Source of the DNA: a bacterium
Lineage (GTDB): Bacteria; Vulcanimicrobiota; Vulcanimicrobiia; Vulcanimicrobiales; Vulcanimicrobiaceae
Direction: 5' to 3'
Assembly: GCA_021786705.1 (NCBI GenBank)
Contig: JAJYMV010000059.1
Coordinates: 1 to 45,194, forward strand
DNA: 45,194 bases
Shown: in pieces, positions 8,190-16,523 of the stretch
Numbering within the stretch: the first letter of the stretch is position 1
How the letters are laid out: each line of letters starts with the position of its first letter
The notes under the pieces: generated by a model
Seen by the model: the letters and a program-made list of their open reading frames with translations, nothing else
The model's database searches: none
Told to the model about the DNA's origin: nothing
Made by a program: the position numbers and the translations under genes

Positions 8190-8666
8190 CTATAGATGAT
8201 TCGGCCGTTCTATGGCACGCTCCGTATCCTCGGAAAGGATATAGCGTCCTCGCTCGCCGGTCAATAGAAATATCGCGCGAGGCAGATGCATTACGACCCC
8301 CGCGCGATCGATCGATAGCCATTCGACCACTTGTTCGCCGTCTTCGGATGAGGGCCGGTGGCGGGGCGCGGGAAGAACCTCAGCATAGAAGCAAATTTCC
8401 AGGGAAGGAGCGCTCCAGCGATCGTGGCGCCTTTCTGCCAAGAACGCAATTCCATTTGCTCGCGCGTGGTAGCCGGTTTCTTCCAGTACCTCGCGGGCCG
8501 CTGGGCGGCGGTCGTCGGCGGTGCCCCATCGCCGTTTGGAGCGGAGACTTTCTCTTCTGACTACTCGTTCCTTCCGAAAGGAGCCGTGCCTCCGGGATGA
8601 GAAAGTGCGACGCCGGCGGTGGAGTTCGCCGGTAGCGCATGTCGCTACGAATAGCCTTTCGGCCAA
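8190..8666 (-). pseudogene. Decayed Nudix hydrolase
   Basis: The frame contains the second half of a Nudix box, REVLEETGY, followed by a believable Nudix C-terminal half (FYAEVLPAP..., GEQVVEWLSIDRA). Upstream, RRESLRSKRRWG resembles the strand before the box, but only about 10 residues separate that Trp from the REVLEETGY Arg where about 20 are normal. The glycines and first Glu of GX5EX7REUXEEXGU are missing. The N-terminus in this frame is Arg-rich and unlike the family; another frame reads NSTAGVALSHPGGTAP up to a stop, which looks more like a Nudix start. An internal deletion plus a frameshift is the simplest reading. A divergent but live gene is less likely because a catalytic Glu is gone. 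Confidence 0.55.
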
Positions 8667-8698
8667 TGACTCCTGGCAATGGACCGAACGCTATTGTC

Positions 8699-8704
8699 AG
8701 GAGG
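8699..8704 (+). promoter_or_regulatory. Ribosome site selecting a TTG start for hyfC1
   Basis: AGGAGG lies 5 bases before an in-frame TTG at 8710. The nearest ATG, at 8731, has no ribosome site at useful distance. The perfect match decides the start of the first gene of hyf cluster 1. Confidence 0.6.
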
Positions 8705-8709
8705 ATCTT

Positions 8710-9666
8710 TTGTTCTTCACCCCACTCGCGATGCAGTCGGCGCAGGTGTTGACCTTGCTGCTCCTGTCTCCGTTGTTGAGCGGTTGCATCGCGCGCGCCG
8801 AAGCGATCGTTGCAGGGAAGCGCGGTCCATCGATCTTCCAAGTTTATCGAGACATTCTGAAATTTTTCCGCAAACAGCCCATTAGGCCGGAGCCGTCTTC
8901 GTGGCCCTTTCGGGCCGCCCCGTACATCGCGTGCGGATGCTACGCAACGATCGCGACGTTGATCCCGGTTTTGACGACGTACCCTCTCCCGGGCGCCACG
9001 TTCGGGGATATCCTCGGTGGTGCATTTGTCTTTGCTCTCGCGGGGTTCTTCATCGCCCTTGCCGCACTCGACTCGGGTTCGCAGTATGCCGGCCTCGGAA
9101 GCAGCAGAGCCGTAATGGTTGGAATCCTTGTCGAACCGACGTTAATATTAATATTTTTCTCAGTGGCGTTTATAACAGGAACGGATTTGCCGTATGCAAT
9201 GAACGCGGCCTTGCGCCACTCGGCGGCCGACGTCCTTCGCCCTGCACACGTCCTTGCCACCGCCGCATTTTTTATGATGTTGCTCGTAGATACAGGCCGA
9301 ATTCCAATCGAAAGTTCATCGGCGACAATTGAAATGGGCATGATCGACGATGCGAGATATTTCGAACATTCGGGCGCGTGGATGGCCCTGTTGAAGTGGG
9401 GGTCTTCTATGAAACAATTCTTGTTATACGTCATTTTTATCAACGTATTGCTGCTACCCATGGGGCTGTCGTCGAGCGGCTCCGTTGGGTCGCTTCTCGT
9501 GGCGGTTGGAACTCTTTTTGCGAAGATGTTGGCCGTAGGAGCGTTCGTCGTGGCTATTGAAACAACGTTTGCCAAACTGCGCCTCTACAAAATTACGGAA
9601 TTTATCGCTACCGGCCTTCTGGTTGCCGTCCTAGCCGTGTTTGCATACGTTGTCGGGGTGGGGTGA
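8710..9666 (+). CDS. hyfC: HyfC/HycD/NuoH-like membrane subunit, cluster 1
   Basis: 318 residues from TTG 8710 (ATG 8731 is the alternative), about eight membrane segments, close to the ~320 usual for HyfC. The N-terminal loop AIVAGKRGPSIFQVYRDILK with RGPS and YRD is diagnostic of the HyfC/NuoH family, the subunit joining membrane and peripheral arms. The conserved loop that normally reads ExxRxPxDxxxTHxELTMIHE reads DTGRIPIESSSATIEMGMID, so the first Glu is Asp, the Thr-His is lost and His-Glu becomes Asp-Asp. Cluster 2 HyfC keeps the consensus. This divergence goes with the loss of metal ligands in HyfG1 and HyfI1. It is the first gene of hyf cluster 1, and its TGA overlaps the HyfE start. 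Confidence 0.88.
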   Translation: MFFTPLAMQSAQVLTLLLLSPLLSGCIARAEAIVAGKRGPSIFQVYRDILKFFRKQPIRPEPSSWPFRAAPYIACGCYATIATLIPVLTTYPLPGATFGDILGGAFVFALAGFFIALAALDSGSQYAGLGSSRAVMVGILVEPTLILIFFSVAFITGTDLPYAMNAALRHSAADVLRPAHVLATAAFFMMLLVDTGRIPIESSSATIEMGMIDDARYFEHSGAWMALLKWGSSMKQFLLYVIFINVLLLPMGLSSSGSVGSLLVAVGTLFAKMLAVGAFVVAIETTFAKLRLYKITEFIATGLLVAVLAVFAYVVGVG

Positions 9667-10334
9667 TGCTGCATCAACTTACCGTCCCTCAGGCCTTTGC
9701 GGGGACGATAGCGATGCTTTTGCTGATCGTGCAGCTGGCGCTTTTCCGCTCGGTTGTAGTTGCTGAATTTATTCGCGTGTACGCGCTTCAGTCATGGTTG
9801 GTCGCCGCCATTTGTTTCGGCGTCGGCGTTACGGAGGGGGCGTTCGATCTCATAGTGCTGGCATTTGTGACATTGCTTTTCAAAGGCATCTTGTTGCCGC
9901 GCTATATGCAAGGATTGGCTCGCGGAATATCGGCACGGATAGAGTTGCCGGCTCGAATCAACGTACTATTATCGCTGGTCCTTGCCGGGGCGCTCATAGG
10001 TCTATCGATTCTGACATCGATCCAGTTGCCGCTTCACCACGGAGCGTTCTTGCCGCGAGCCGATCTTGCCGCAGCCCTTGCGATGGTCTTTACGGGATTT
10101 CTTGTGGCGATTTTGCGCCCGAACGCGTTAGCTCAGGTCGTTGCGTTTCTGACTCTGGAGAACGGCCTGTTTTTCGGTACGATTACGCTGGCACCCGGAT
10201 TGCCATTCGTTATAGGGATACTGTTGCTCATCGACGTTCTCGTTGCCGTGGTTGTTTTTGCCGTCCTCGTGCGCGCCCTCATCGGGCAACATTCGGCGGC
10301 ATCGGTGTCGGTTTTTGAAAGTCTGCGAGGATGA
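9663..10334 (+). CDS. hyfE: HyfE-like membrane subunit, cluster 1
   Basis: 223 residues with about seven membrane segments, the size of HyfE, a small membrane subunit of hydrogenase-4-type complexes related to NuoK at its C-terminal end. The recognisable part is LRPNALAQVVAFLTLENGLF, the conserved NuoK/HyfE helix with its in-membrane Glu retained. Either GTG 9663 (GTGA overlap with hyfC) or ATG 9666 can start it. Its stop overlaps the hyfF ATG (ATGA at 10331). The expected job is a proton half-channel in the membrane arm. Nothing in it looks degenerate, unlike HyfC1. Confidence 0.85.
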   Translation: MMLHQLTVPQAFAGTIAMLLLIVQLALFRSVVVAEFIRVYALQSWLVAAICFGVGVTEGAFDLIVLAFVTLLFKGILLPRYMQGLARGISARIELPARINVLLSLVLAGALIGLSILTSIQLPLHHGAFLPRADLAAALAMVFTGFLVAILRPNALAQVVAFLTLENGLFFGTITLAPGLPFVIGILLLIDVLVAVVVFAVLVRALIGQHSAASVSVFESLRG

Positions 10335-11776
10335 GCGTGCTTCCGGCTGCCGTTATTGCTATTCCCTTTACGGCAGCGCTGTTGTCGATGTTGTTGCCGT
10401 CGCGCGTCTCACGAGTACTCACAGGTTTCGCCGGGGCGGCGACCGCAGTGTGTATAGGTTCGATGGCGCTCGCCGCGTCGAAGGGCGGAGGCAGGCTCGA
10501 CGCTGTGAGCGCGCTGTTCTTGCTCCCTGTCGGAATCGTCTACGGGGCCGTCGGCGTTTACAGTACCTGGTACGTTCGCGCCGAGTCGATTGGTTCAGAC
10601 GGGGACGAACGATATCGACGCGAATTTCTTGCACTCACTAATGCGTTCGCGTGCGCAGAAGTTGTGGTGCCGTTGTTGACAAACATGGCCGGCCTTTGGG
10701 TCGCCCTTGAAGTGACGACGATCCTAGCAGCATTGCTCGTTCGGCTTCAGGGAACCGATGCGTCCTTGGAGGCCGCGTGGAAGTATATTCTGATTGCCTC
10801 ATGCGGGCTGGCGATCGGGCTGGTAGGGGTAGTCGTTCTATACGCTGCGGGAGTCGGGCCGCTCGGCTCGCGCTATTCCCCGGAATGGGCTCAGTACATG
10901 GCGATGGCCGGTCGACTCGATCCAAACGCCGTACGGCTCGCGTTCTTGCTTGCGCTCATTGGTTTCGGCACAAAAATGGGACTGGCGCCGATGCACACTT
11001 GGCTACCCGACGCGCACGGCGCGGGACCTACCCCAACGAGCGCGATGCTTTCGGGTATATTGCTATCGGACGCCCTGTACGTGATCGTGCGATTCGCGGC
11101 CATTACTAACGATGCGGTAGGATCGGGGATGACGCGAACGCTATTCTTCGTCGTCGGGCTGCTCTCGTTGTTTGTTGGGGCGTTCTTCCTCTTGCGTCAG
11201 CGCGATATAAAGCGAATGCTGGCTTACTCAAGTATCGAACATATGGGGATCGTCGCCTGCGGCTTGGCGTTCGGGGCGCCGCTGGCCATACTTGGGGCAT
11301 TTCTCCACGTGGTGAATCACTCAGCCGCCAAGGGGCTTGCTTTTCTGAGCGCCGGGCGTATTGCCGCACGTTATCAAACGCGTGAGATCGAAAAAATATC
11401 AGGAGCGGTTGCGGTTCTACCGTTCTCGGGAACGTTATTTGCGTTCGCCGGGCTTGCGCTTGCCGGGATGCCGCCGTTCGGCATTTTTCGTAGCGAAATC
11501 ATGATTCTTGCCGGCGGATTTTCGGGCCGAAGTTGGCCGATCGCGGCTCTGGTATTAGCGCTCCTTGTCGTGGCTTTCGCCGGAATCGTCCGTTGGGTGA
11601 TGGAAGTGACGGGCGGAGATGCACCGAAAACAATGCAACGCGGCGAACGCGATATCGGCGCAATCGGGTCGATGCTGCTCATTTCCCTCGTCGTCCTTGG
11701 CCTCGGGGTTTATCTCCCCGAGCCGCTCGAACATTTGCTCGCGCGCGCGGCGTTCATTCTCGGGGGCCGGGGATGA
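10331..11776 (+). CDS. hyfF: HyfF-like antiporter-type membrane subunit, cluster 1
   Basis: 481 residues, about 14 membrane segments, belonging to the Mrp-antiporter-like subunits NuoL/M/N. The core proton-path residues are all present: Glu127 in GLWVALEVTT, Lys in GTKMGLAPMHTWLPDAH, and QRDIKRMLAYSSIEHMG with its Lys and His. It should therefore still be able to move protons if driven. The C-terminus (GMPPFGIFRSEIMIL) matches HyfF. The start overlaps the hyfE stop (ATGA) and the stop overlaps the hyfG start (ATGA at 11773). The contrast with HyfF2, which has lost the Glu, is notable. Confidence 0.9.
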   Translation: MSVLPAAVIAIPFTAALLSMLLPSRVSRVLTGFAGAATAVCIGSMALAASKGGGRLDAVSALFLLPVGIVYGAVGVYSTWYVRAESIGSDGDERYRREFLALTNAFACAEVVVPLLTNMAGLWVALEVTTILAALLVRLQGTDASLEAAWKYILIASCGLAIGLVGVVVLYAAGVGPLGSRYSPEWAQYMAMAGRLDPNAVRLAFLLALIGFGTKMGLAPMHTWLPDAHGAGPTPTSAMLSGILLSDALYVIVRFAAITNDAVGSGMTRTLFFVVGLLSLFVGAFFLLRQRDIKRMLAYSSIEHMGIVACGLAFGAPLAILGAFLHVVNHSAAKGLAFLSAGRIAARYQTREIEKISGAVAVLPFSGTLFAFAGLALAGMPPFGIFRSEIMILAGGFSGRSWPIAALVLALLVVAFAGIVRWVMEVTGGDAPKTMQRGERDIGAIGSMLLISLVVLGLGVYLPEPLEHLLARAAFILGGRG

Positions 11777-13155
11777 TAGCGCCGTCGACCCTCCAGGCGA
11801 CGGTGCAGCGACGCATCGATGCAGGTGCCAGGCTTGCATGCATCTTTGCGGATCGCGTGGGGGCCGACAACATTCTATATTATGTTATCGAAGAAAACGG
11901 GAACTTGCAGACTCTTTCGGGGCCGGTTTTCGATGCCGTACGTTCGCTCGCCGTCCGGGTTCCCGCGGCTGCATGGTACGAGCGCGAAATTAGCGAACGG
12001 TGGAACGTCCGATTCGAAAATCTACCGCCCAGTCGGCCATTAACGATTGTGGCCCCCGCCGAACAGTTGCGCGTCGTCGAGTCGTCCGAGGTGTCGACCT
12101 TACTCTATGGGCCGATTCGTTCGGGAATCGTGGAGTCGGTTCGTTGGGTTGTGGAGACGGCTGGGGAGGATTTTATTTCGGTCTATCCATCGATGTGGCT
12201 GAAGCATAGGGGGCTGGAGGCGCGTTTTGTAAACGTTCCGATCGCCCTAGCTCCGTACGTTGCCGAACACGTTTCGGGGGCGAGTGCTTCTAGCCACGCG
12301 GCGGCATTTTGCAAGACAACCGAGATACTCCTGGGAATCGAGGCGCCGGAACGCGCCCGTGCCGCTCGTGCCATCCTCGTAGAATTGGAGCGTATCCATC
12401 AACATCTTGACTCGCTGGCAAAATTGGCGGAAGATGCGTCGCTCTCCGTCGGCTCGGCACAAGTGTTTGCTGCGAAGGAACGAGTTCATCGCCTACTGTG
12501 CGAGACCACCGGTAACCGCTTCGCCCGAGGGACGATTTGCGTTGGAGGAACGCGCTTTGACGTATTCGAGTGCCTTCGCGAAGTTTGTTCGCGAGAACTT
12601 GACGATCTGCAAGAGCGCGCATTGTCGGCCATCGATCGGCTCATTTCGACGCAATCGTTTATGGATCGTTTGATTGGGACGGGTACGATCTCGCACGCTG
12701 ACGCGGCCGCCCTAGGTGGGGTTGGGCCGACGGCTCGTGGCAGCGGCGTGTCGTGCGACGCCCGAACCGGCGACGGGTATCTTTTTACGCCGTTGGATTT
12801 TCGAGAAGCGCTCGAAGGGGGCTGTGATGCGGCTGCTCGGACGCTCGTCCGCGTAGCGGAGATACGACGCTCCTTTCAACTCGTGCGTAACGCATTGGAC
12901 GCAGATCCCCGCGGCTCGTACCGCACGAGCTTTGGGCTGTCGGACGGTGAAGCGATCGCGCGCGTGGAGTCTCCGCAGGGAGAACTTTTATACTTCGTTA
13001 GGATCGATTCCGGCGCGATCGCACGTGTTGCCGTGCGCGGAGCTTCATTCGCAAATTGGCCGCTTTTTGTTCCTTCACTGAGGGGAAATATTTTTACGGA
13101 TTTTTCATTCATCGAACATTCGTTTGGAGCATTGCAGTCGGAGGTGGATCGATGA
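11773..13155 (+). CDS. hyfG: HyfG-like large subunit without NiFe cysteines, cluster 1
   Basis: 460 residues. Residues 1-95 are a NuoC-like domain (WYEREISERWNVRFENLP), and the rest is the NuoD/hydrogenase large-subunit fold (LYGPIRSGIVES, LKHRGLEARF, ELERIHQHLDSL, GGVGPTARGSGVSCD). The first NiFe motif, normally RxCGxCxxxH, reads HVSGASASSH at 166-175, so both cysteines are Ser. The C-terminal motif, normally DPCxxCxxR, reads ALQSEVDR, with Leu454 and Glu457 in place of cysteines. The protein cannot hold a NiFe centre in the known way and should not be called an active hydrogenase. Energy-converting hydrogenase-related (Ehr) complexes are known to lack these ligands. Start 11773 is set by ATGA overlap with hyfF. 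Confidence 0.88.
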   Translation: MIAPSTLQATVQRRIDAGARLACIFADRVGADNILYYVIEENGNLQTLSGPVFDAVRSLAVRVPAAAWYEREISERWNVRFENLPPSRPLTIVAPAEQLRVVESSEVSTLLYGPIRSGIVESVRWVVETAGEDFISVYPSMWLKHRGLEARFVNVPIALAPYVAEHVSGASASSHAAAFCKTTEILLGIEAPERARAARAILVELERIHQHLDSLAKLAEDASLSVGSAQVFAAKERVHRLLCETTGNRFARGTICVGGTRFDVFECLREVCSRELDDLQERALSAIDRLISTQSFMDRLIGTGTISHADAAALGGVGPTARGSGVSCDARTGDGYLFTPLDFREALEGGCDAAARTLVRVAEIRRSFQLVRNALDADPRGSYRTSFGLSDGEAIARVESPQGELLYFVRIDSGAIARVAVRGASFANWPLFVPSLRGNIFTDFSFIEHSFGALQSEVDR

Positions 13156-13907
13156 GCTGGATCGGATACGGTCTTCGTGGTGGAATACTCACGACGCATT
13201 ATCCTTATGGCGACGATCGCATGCCCGAGGCATATCGGGGCGAAATCGAGTTCGTTGAATCCGGGCATCGAATAGAGGCAGGGGAGGGAGGCGTCGCCGA
13301 CATTTGCCTGTCGCAGGCTATCGCCGAAGAATCAATCGTCTCGAAGGTCGATACGCTCCGCTGCTTTCGGTGCGGCGAGTGTACGCGTGTTGCACCCGAT
13401 CGCTTCGTCGCTCGAAATCATTTCGAAATTGCGCGGGTTGCCGGATCGCCGAGTTCCGTACTTCGAGCACTAAAGGAGCGTCTTCATTCGCTTGGCCGAT
13501 CCGTACATTTGCGCCATGTCGATGCGGGAAGCGACGGGTCGGAAGAGCAAGAACTCAACGCTATATTCAATCCTTTTTACGATGCGAATCGACTTGGAGT
13601 GTTTCTCACGGCGTCACCGAGGCACGCCGATATGCTCGTAGTTACCGGTGCGGTGACGAGGCCGATGTTGGAACCACTTCAACGTGCCTTTGCCGCCATG
13701 CCGTCGCCGAAGGTTGTTATTGCGCTTGGGACCACGGCTTGTAGCGGGGGGATATTTCGGGGTCGCCCAGAGATCGTCGGACCCGTCGATGCCGTTCTTC
13801 CGGTCGATGTGTGGATTCCCGGCTCGCCGCCGTCTCCGCTTTCCATCCTCCACGGGATATGGGTTGCCCTTGGGCGCACGCTCGCACACGGTGAGGTGGG
13901 GGTGTGA
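13152..13907 (+). CDS. hyfI: HyfH-HyfI fusion: one-cluster ferredoxin plus cluster-less NuoB-like domain
   Basis: 251 residues. Residues 1-95 are a HyfH/NuoI-like ferredoxin domain (YPYG, YRGEIEF, CFRCGECTRVAP). Residues 115-245 are the NuoB/HyfI fold (RHVDAGSDGS, TASPRHADMLVVTGAVTRPM, ALGTTACSGGIF, WIPGSPPSPL). The four proximal-cluster cysteines are all replaced: Asp128, Glu131, Thr195 and Ser225. In the ferredoxin part, Cys71, Cys74, Cys77 and Cys52 remain, while the fourth cysteine of the second motif is Ala81 and the first three of the first motif are gone. That pattern keeps exactly one of the two [4Fe-4S] sites. Start by ATGA overlap with hyfG; the stop overlaps the hyfB GTG. Confidence 0.85.
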   Translation: MSWIGYGLRGGILTTHYPYGDDRMPEAYRGEIEFVESGHRIEAGEGGVADICLSQAIAEESIVSKVDTLRCFRCGECTRVAPDRFVARNHFEIARVAGSPSSVLRALKERLHSLGRSVHLRHVDAGSDGSEEQELNAIFNPFYDANRLGVFLTASPRHADMLVVTGAVTRPMLEPLQRAFAAMPSPKVVIALGTTACSGGIFRGRPEIVGPVDAVLPVDVWIPGSPPSPLSILHGIWVALGRTLAHGEVGV

Positions 13908-15889
13908 TCTGGCTGCTCGCGGGCCTCGCCCTTAGTGCACTTGGAACGTTCGCTTCCATTTTGGTGCCGTCGTCGAGCGGACGCTTAGCGGGCTTCCTAA
14001 TGCTCGGAGCGAGCGGGATTGCAGTGCTCGTGGCGGCTACGCACGGGCTATTCGGACCCGGAGAGGCTACGCTCTTCGGAGCGGCGCAGTCCCACGTCGC
14101 GCTGCGCCTCGACTCCGTTTCGGGTTTTTTCCTAGCGGTGGTTGGCTTCGTTGCCGTGACGACCGGACTTTACGGCCTCGGCCCTCTCTCGTCCGACGAG
14201 CGGCGGAGCGGGCGGGCGGCATCGGCAAGTGCCTGCGCAATATTTTTTGCAACGATCCTGGCATGTGTTGCAAACGATATTTTCTTGTTCATTTTTGCAT
14301 GGGAAATGCTTGCACTCACATTTTATTGGGCGATTGCGTATTCCGGCACCGACGAAAGTGCCGCTCGCGCAGCGTACCTTACAATTGTTGTAACGCATGT
14401 CGCTGGCGCTTGTATCGTCGCAGCATTGCTCGTGTCGGCCCACGCGGCGGGCGGGTTCTCCGTGCAAGGTGTGGTTGCTGCCATTTCGACGATGGCGTCT
14501 CCGGGAGCGGGGGTGGTGCTAATACTGCTACTCGTCGGATTCGGGGCCAAATTCGGGTTGGTTCCGATGCACGTGTGGATGCCGCATGGATATCGTGCTG
14601 CACCATCGGTGGTCACGGCACTCATGGCCGGAGGAGCGCTTAATGTCGGGTTCTACGGCGTGACGCGTTTTGTTGTTTCCGCCTCGTCCATACCGCTTTG
14701 GGTGGGAATCGTTGCCATCCTCGCGGGTTCGCTGACGGCGTTCCTCGGAATCCTTTGGGCGTCGGCTCAACGCGACCTTCGCTCGTTGGCCGCGCTATCC
14801 AGCGTCGAAAATGGTGGCCTCATCATGACGGCTTTTGGCGTCGCAATGGTGGGCGGCGCACTTCACAACCCCCTTTTGCAGGGCTTTGCCGTTGCAGCTG
14901 CGTTCGTACAAATCGCGGCTCACGCGGTAGCAAAAAGCACGTTTTTCCTCAGTATTTCAGCGATAGGGGACGCGTGCGAGACGCGGTCGCTCGATCGGCT
15001 AGGGGGCATCGCAAGAAAACATTCCGGGCTCGCCGTAGCCGTTCTTCTATGCGGTATGTCGCTAGCCGCTTTGCCCCCGCTGGCGGGTTTTGTCGGCGAA
15101 TGGCTGATATTCGAGGCGTTGATGCAGGCTTTTCGGACGGGGAATGTAGCGTGCGAGGTGACATTTACCCTAGCCGGCGCGCTCGTCGCGCTCGCCGCTG
15201 GGACTGCAGTGGTTACGTTCACGAAGGTGTTAGGGATTGGGGTCTTCGGGGCCGCGCGAATGCAGAAACACGAACGGGGGGCCTACCCACGCTCGTTTGT
15301 GCGCTCGCTCGCCCTCGTCCTCGGTAGTCTGGCGATCGTCGGCGTCGGCATCGATGCGTCGGGCCTACTGCAATGGATTGCGGCTGCGATCGACGGCATT
15401 GCGAACGCACCGGCCGCGCTTGCAATGACCGGGGCGTTTCCGCTCGTGCAGCCTACCTTCAGCGGTTTTTCCTCGATATCGCCTGCCGGCCTCGGGGTTA
15501 GTATCGTTTTCTTCTCGGGGTTATTTTGGGTAATTTCGCGTTTGTTCCCTCGGCCGACCGGTCGCTACGGTGAGGTGTGGACATCCGGCGAATCCTATCG
15601 CCCCTGGACGCAGTACTCCGGGACGGGCTTCGTCAATCCGACCCGCGTTATTTTCGATGTGGCTTTGCGCACCGTTCGTACCGTCGACCAGGGAGAGCCC
15701 TTCCATTTTTCAAGCAATATCAGGCCTCTTCTCGATCTCCCATTCTACCGTATGCTCGTGCGTCCATTTTCTACAATTTCCCGCGTCGTTCGTGCAACAC
15801 AATCCGGGGTAATAGCCGCATATTTGTCATATATCCTTGCATTCACGATCGCCTTATTGTTGCTTTTCCCTTCGATTCGAAGATGGTAG
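13904..15889 (+). CDS. hyfB: HyfB-like antiporter-type membrane subunit, cluster 1
   Basis: 661 residues, about 16 membrane segments, NuoL/HyfB class with the long C-terminal extension (VWTSGESYRPWTQYSGTGF) typical of hydrogenase-4 component B. Glu is kept in FIFAWEMLAL and Lys in GAKFGLVPMHVW. Two other motifs are eroded: WLPRAHPxAP reads WMPHGYRAAP, and QxDLKRLLAYSSIEHxG reads QRDLRSLAALSSVENGG, losing the Lys and His. The proton path may be weakened. Start GTG overlaps the HyfI stop (GTGA). In cluster 2 hyfB is first; here it is last, so gene order was rearranged. The stop is 7 bases before uspA. Confidence 0.88.
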   Translation: MIWLLAGLALSALGTFASILVPSSSGRLAGFLMLGASGIAVLVAATHGLFGPGEATLFGAAQSHVALRLDSVSGFFLAVVGFVAVTTGLYGLGPLSSDERRSGRAASASACAIFFATILACVANDIFLFIFAWEMLALTFYWAIAYSGTDESAARAAYLTIVVTHVAGACIVAALLVSAHAAGGFSVQGVVAAISTMASPGAGVVLILLLVGFGAKFGLVPMHVWMPHGYRAAPSVVTALMAGGALNVGFYGVTRFVVSASSIPLWVGIVAILAGSLTAFLGILWASAQRDLRSLAALSSVENGGLIMTAFGVAMVGGALHNPLLQGFAVAAAFVQIAAHAVAKSTFFLSISAIGDACETRSLDRLGGIARKHSGLAVAVLLCGMSLAALPPLAGFVGEWLIFEALMQAFRTGNVACEVTFTLAGALVALAAGTAVVTFTKVLGIGVFGAARMQKHERGAYPRSFVRSLALVLGSLAIVGVGIDASGLLQWIAAAIDGIANAPAALAMTGAFPLVQPTFSGFSSISPAGLGVSIVFFSGLFWVISRLFPRPTGRYGEVWTSGESYRPWTQYSGTGFVNPTRVIFDVALRTVRTVDQGEPFHFSSNIRPLLDLPFYRMLVRPFSTISRVVRATQSGVIAAYLSYILAFTIALLLLFPSIRRW

Positions 15890-15896
15890 GTGTACG

Positions 15897-16337
15897 ATGT
15901 TTTCTCATATTGTTGTCGCCTGGGATGGCTCCGAGCACGCTCGCCACGCATTTGATTACGCACTCGGAATTGCTGAAAAATTTGAATCGCGCGTACAGCT
16001 CGTCTCGGTCACGCGACACGCCGAGCATGCCGAAACTCAGCAGGAACGTGATGATTCACGCCTGCAGGCAAGAAAATTTTACGAGCGCGTCGCCGGCGAC
16101 TGCATGGAAGCGGCAAGGCGCCGCGGGATTACCGCGGAACTGTTGGTCCTCGAGGGAGGGCACCCAGCCGAAGCCATCGTTGACACCGCGCGGCAGGTCG
16201 GCGCCGACTTAATTGTTGTTGGGCGTCGCGGCCTCTCGGGTGTCACGCGTTTTCTCATCGGAAGTGTCTCCGATCGAATTGCGCGATATGCGCATTGCCC
16301 GGTACTCGTTATAGATGGGTTCAGCGTGCCGCCGTAG
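15897..16337 (+). CDS. Universal stress protein, UspA family
   Basis: 146 residues, one Usp domain of normal length. The start MFSHIVVAWDGSEHA gives the classic first strand with the ATP-site Asp. The C-terminal ATP-binding signature is present: VGRRGLSGVTRFLIGSVSD with Gly-x2-Gly-x9-Gly-Ser, then CPVLVI. It probably binds ATP or AMP and acts as a stress or energy sensor. It follows hyfB1 by 7 bases behind GGTAGG, so it is probably co-transcribed with hyf cluster 1 and may report energy state of that complex; this link is inference. Confidence 0.88.
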   Translation: MFSHIVVAWDGSEHARHAFDYALGIAEKFESRVQLVSVTRHAEHAETQQERDDSRLQARKFYERVAGDCMEAARRRGITAELLVLEGGHPAEAIVDTARQVGADLIVVGRRGLSGVTRFLIGSVSDRIARYAHCPVLVIDGFSVPP

Positions 16338-16523
16338 GAATCAATCCGGGCATCCGCTATGCGCGTGAAGCTGACCGACTTCGTTGGACGCGAGACGCGA
16401 GGGCTCGGCCCGGTATCGAGCACGAGGATGCGAGTTTTGTCGCACTGATGCTTGGAGACCGATATGGGGCGTGGAGTCTCGCGCATGGAGGCAAAAGAGA
16501 AGCGATTCGGCGAAGGACGCGTT

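Noticed and set aside
8640-8710. Sigma-54 promoter before hyfC1 (TGGCAA near 8674)
   Set aside because: The matching GC/TTGC element 5 bases downstream is absent; only half of the consensus is seen.
11773-13907. Calling cluster 1 a hydrogenase or formate hydrogenlyase
   Set aside because: Metal ligands are missing in both key subunits, and no formate dehydrogenase gene is present in the window.
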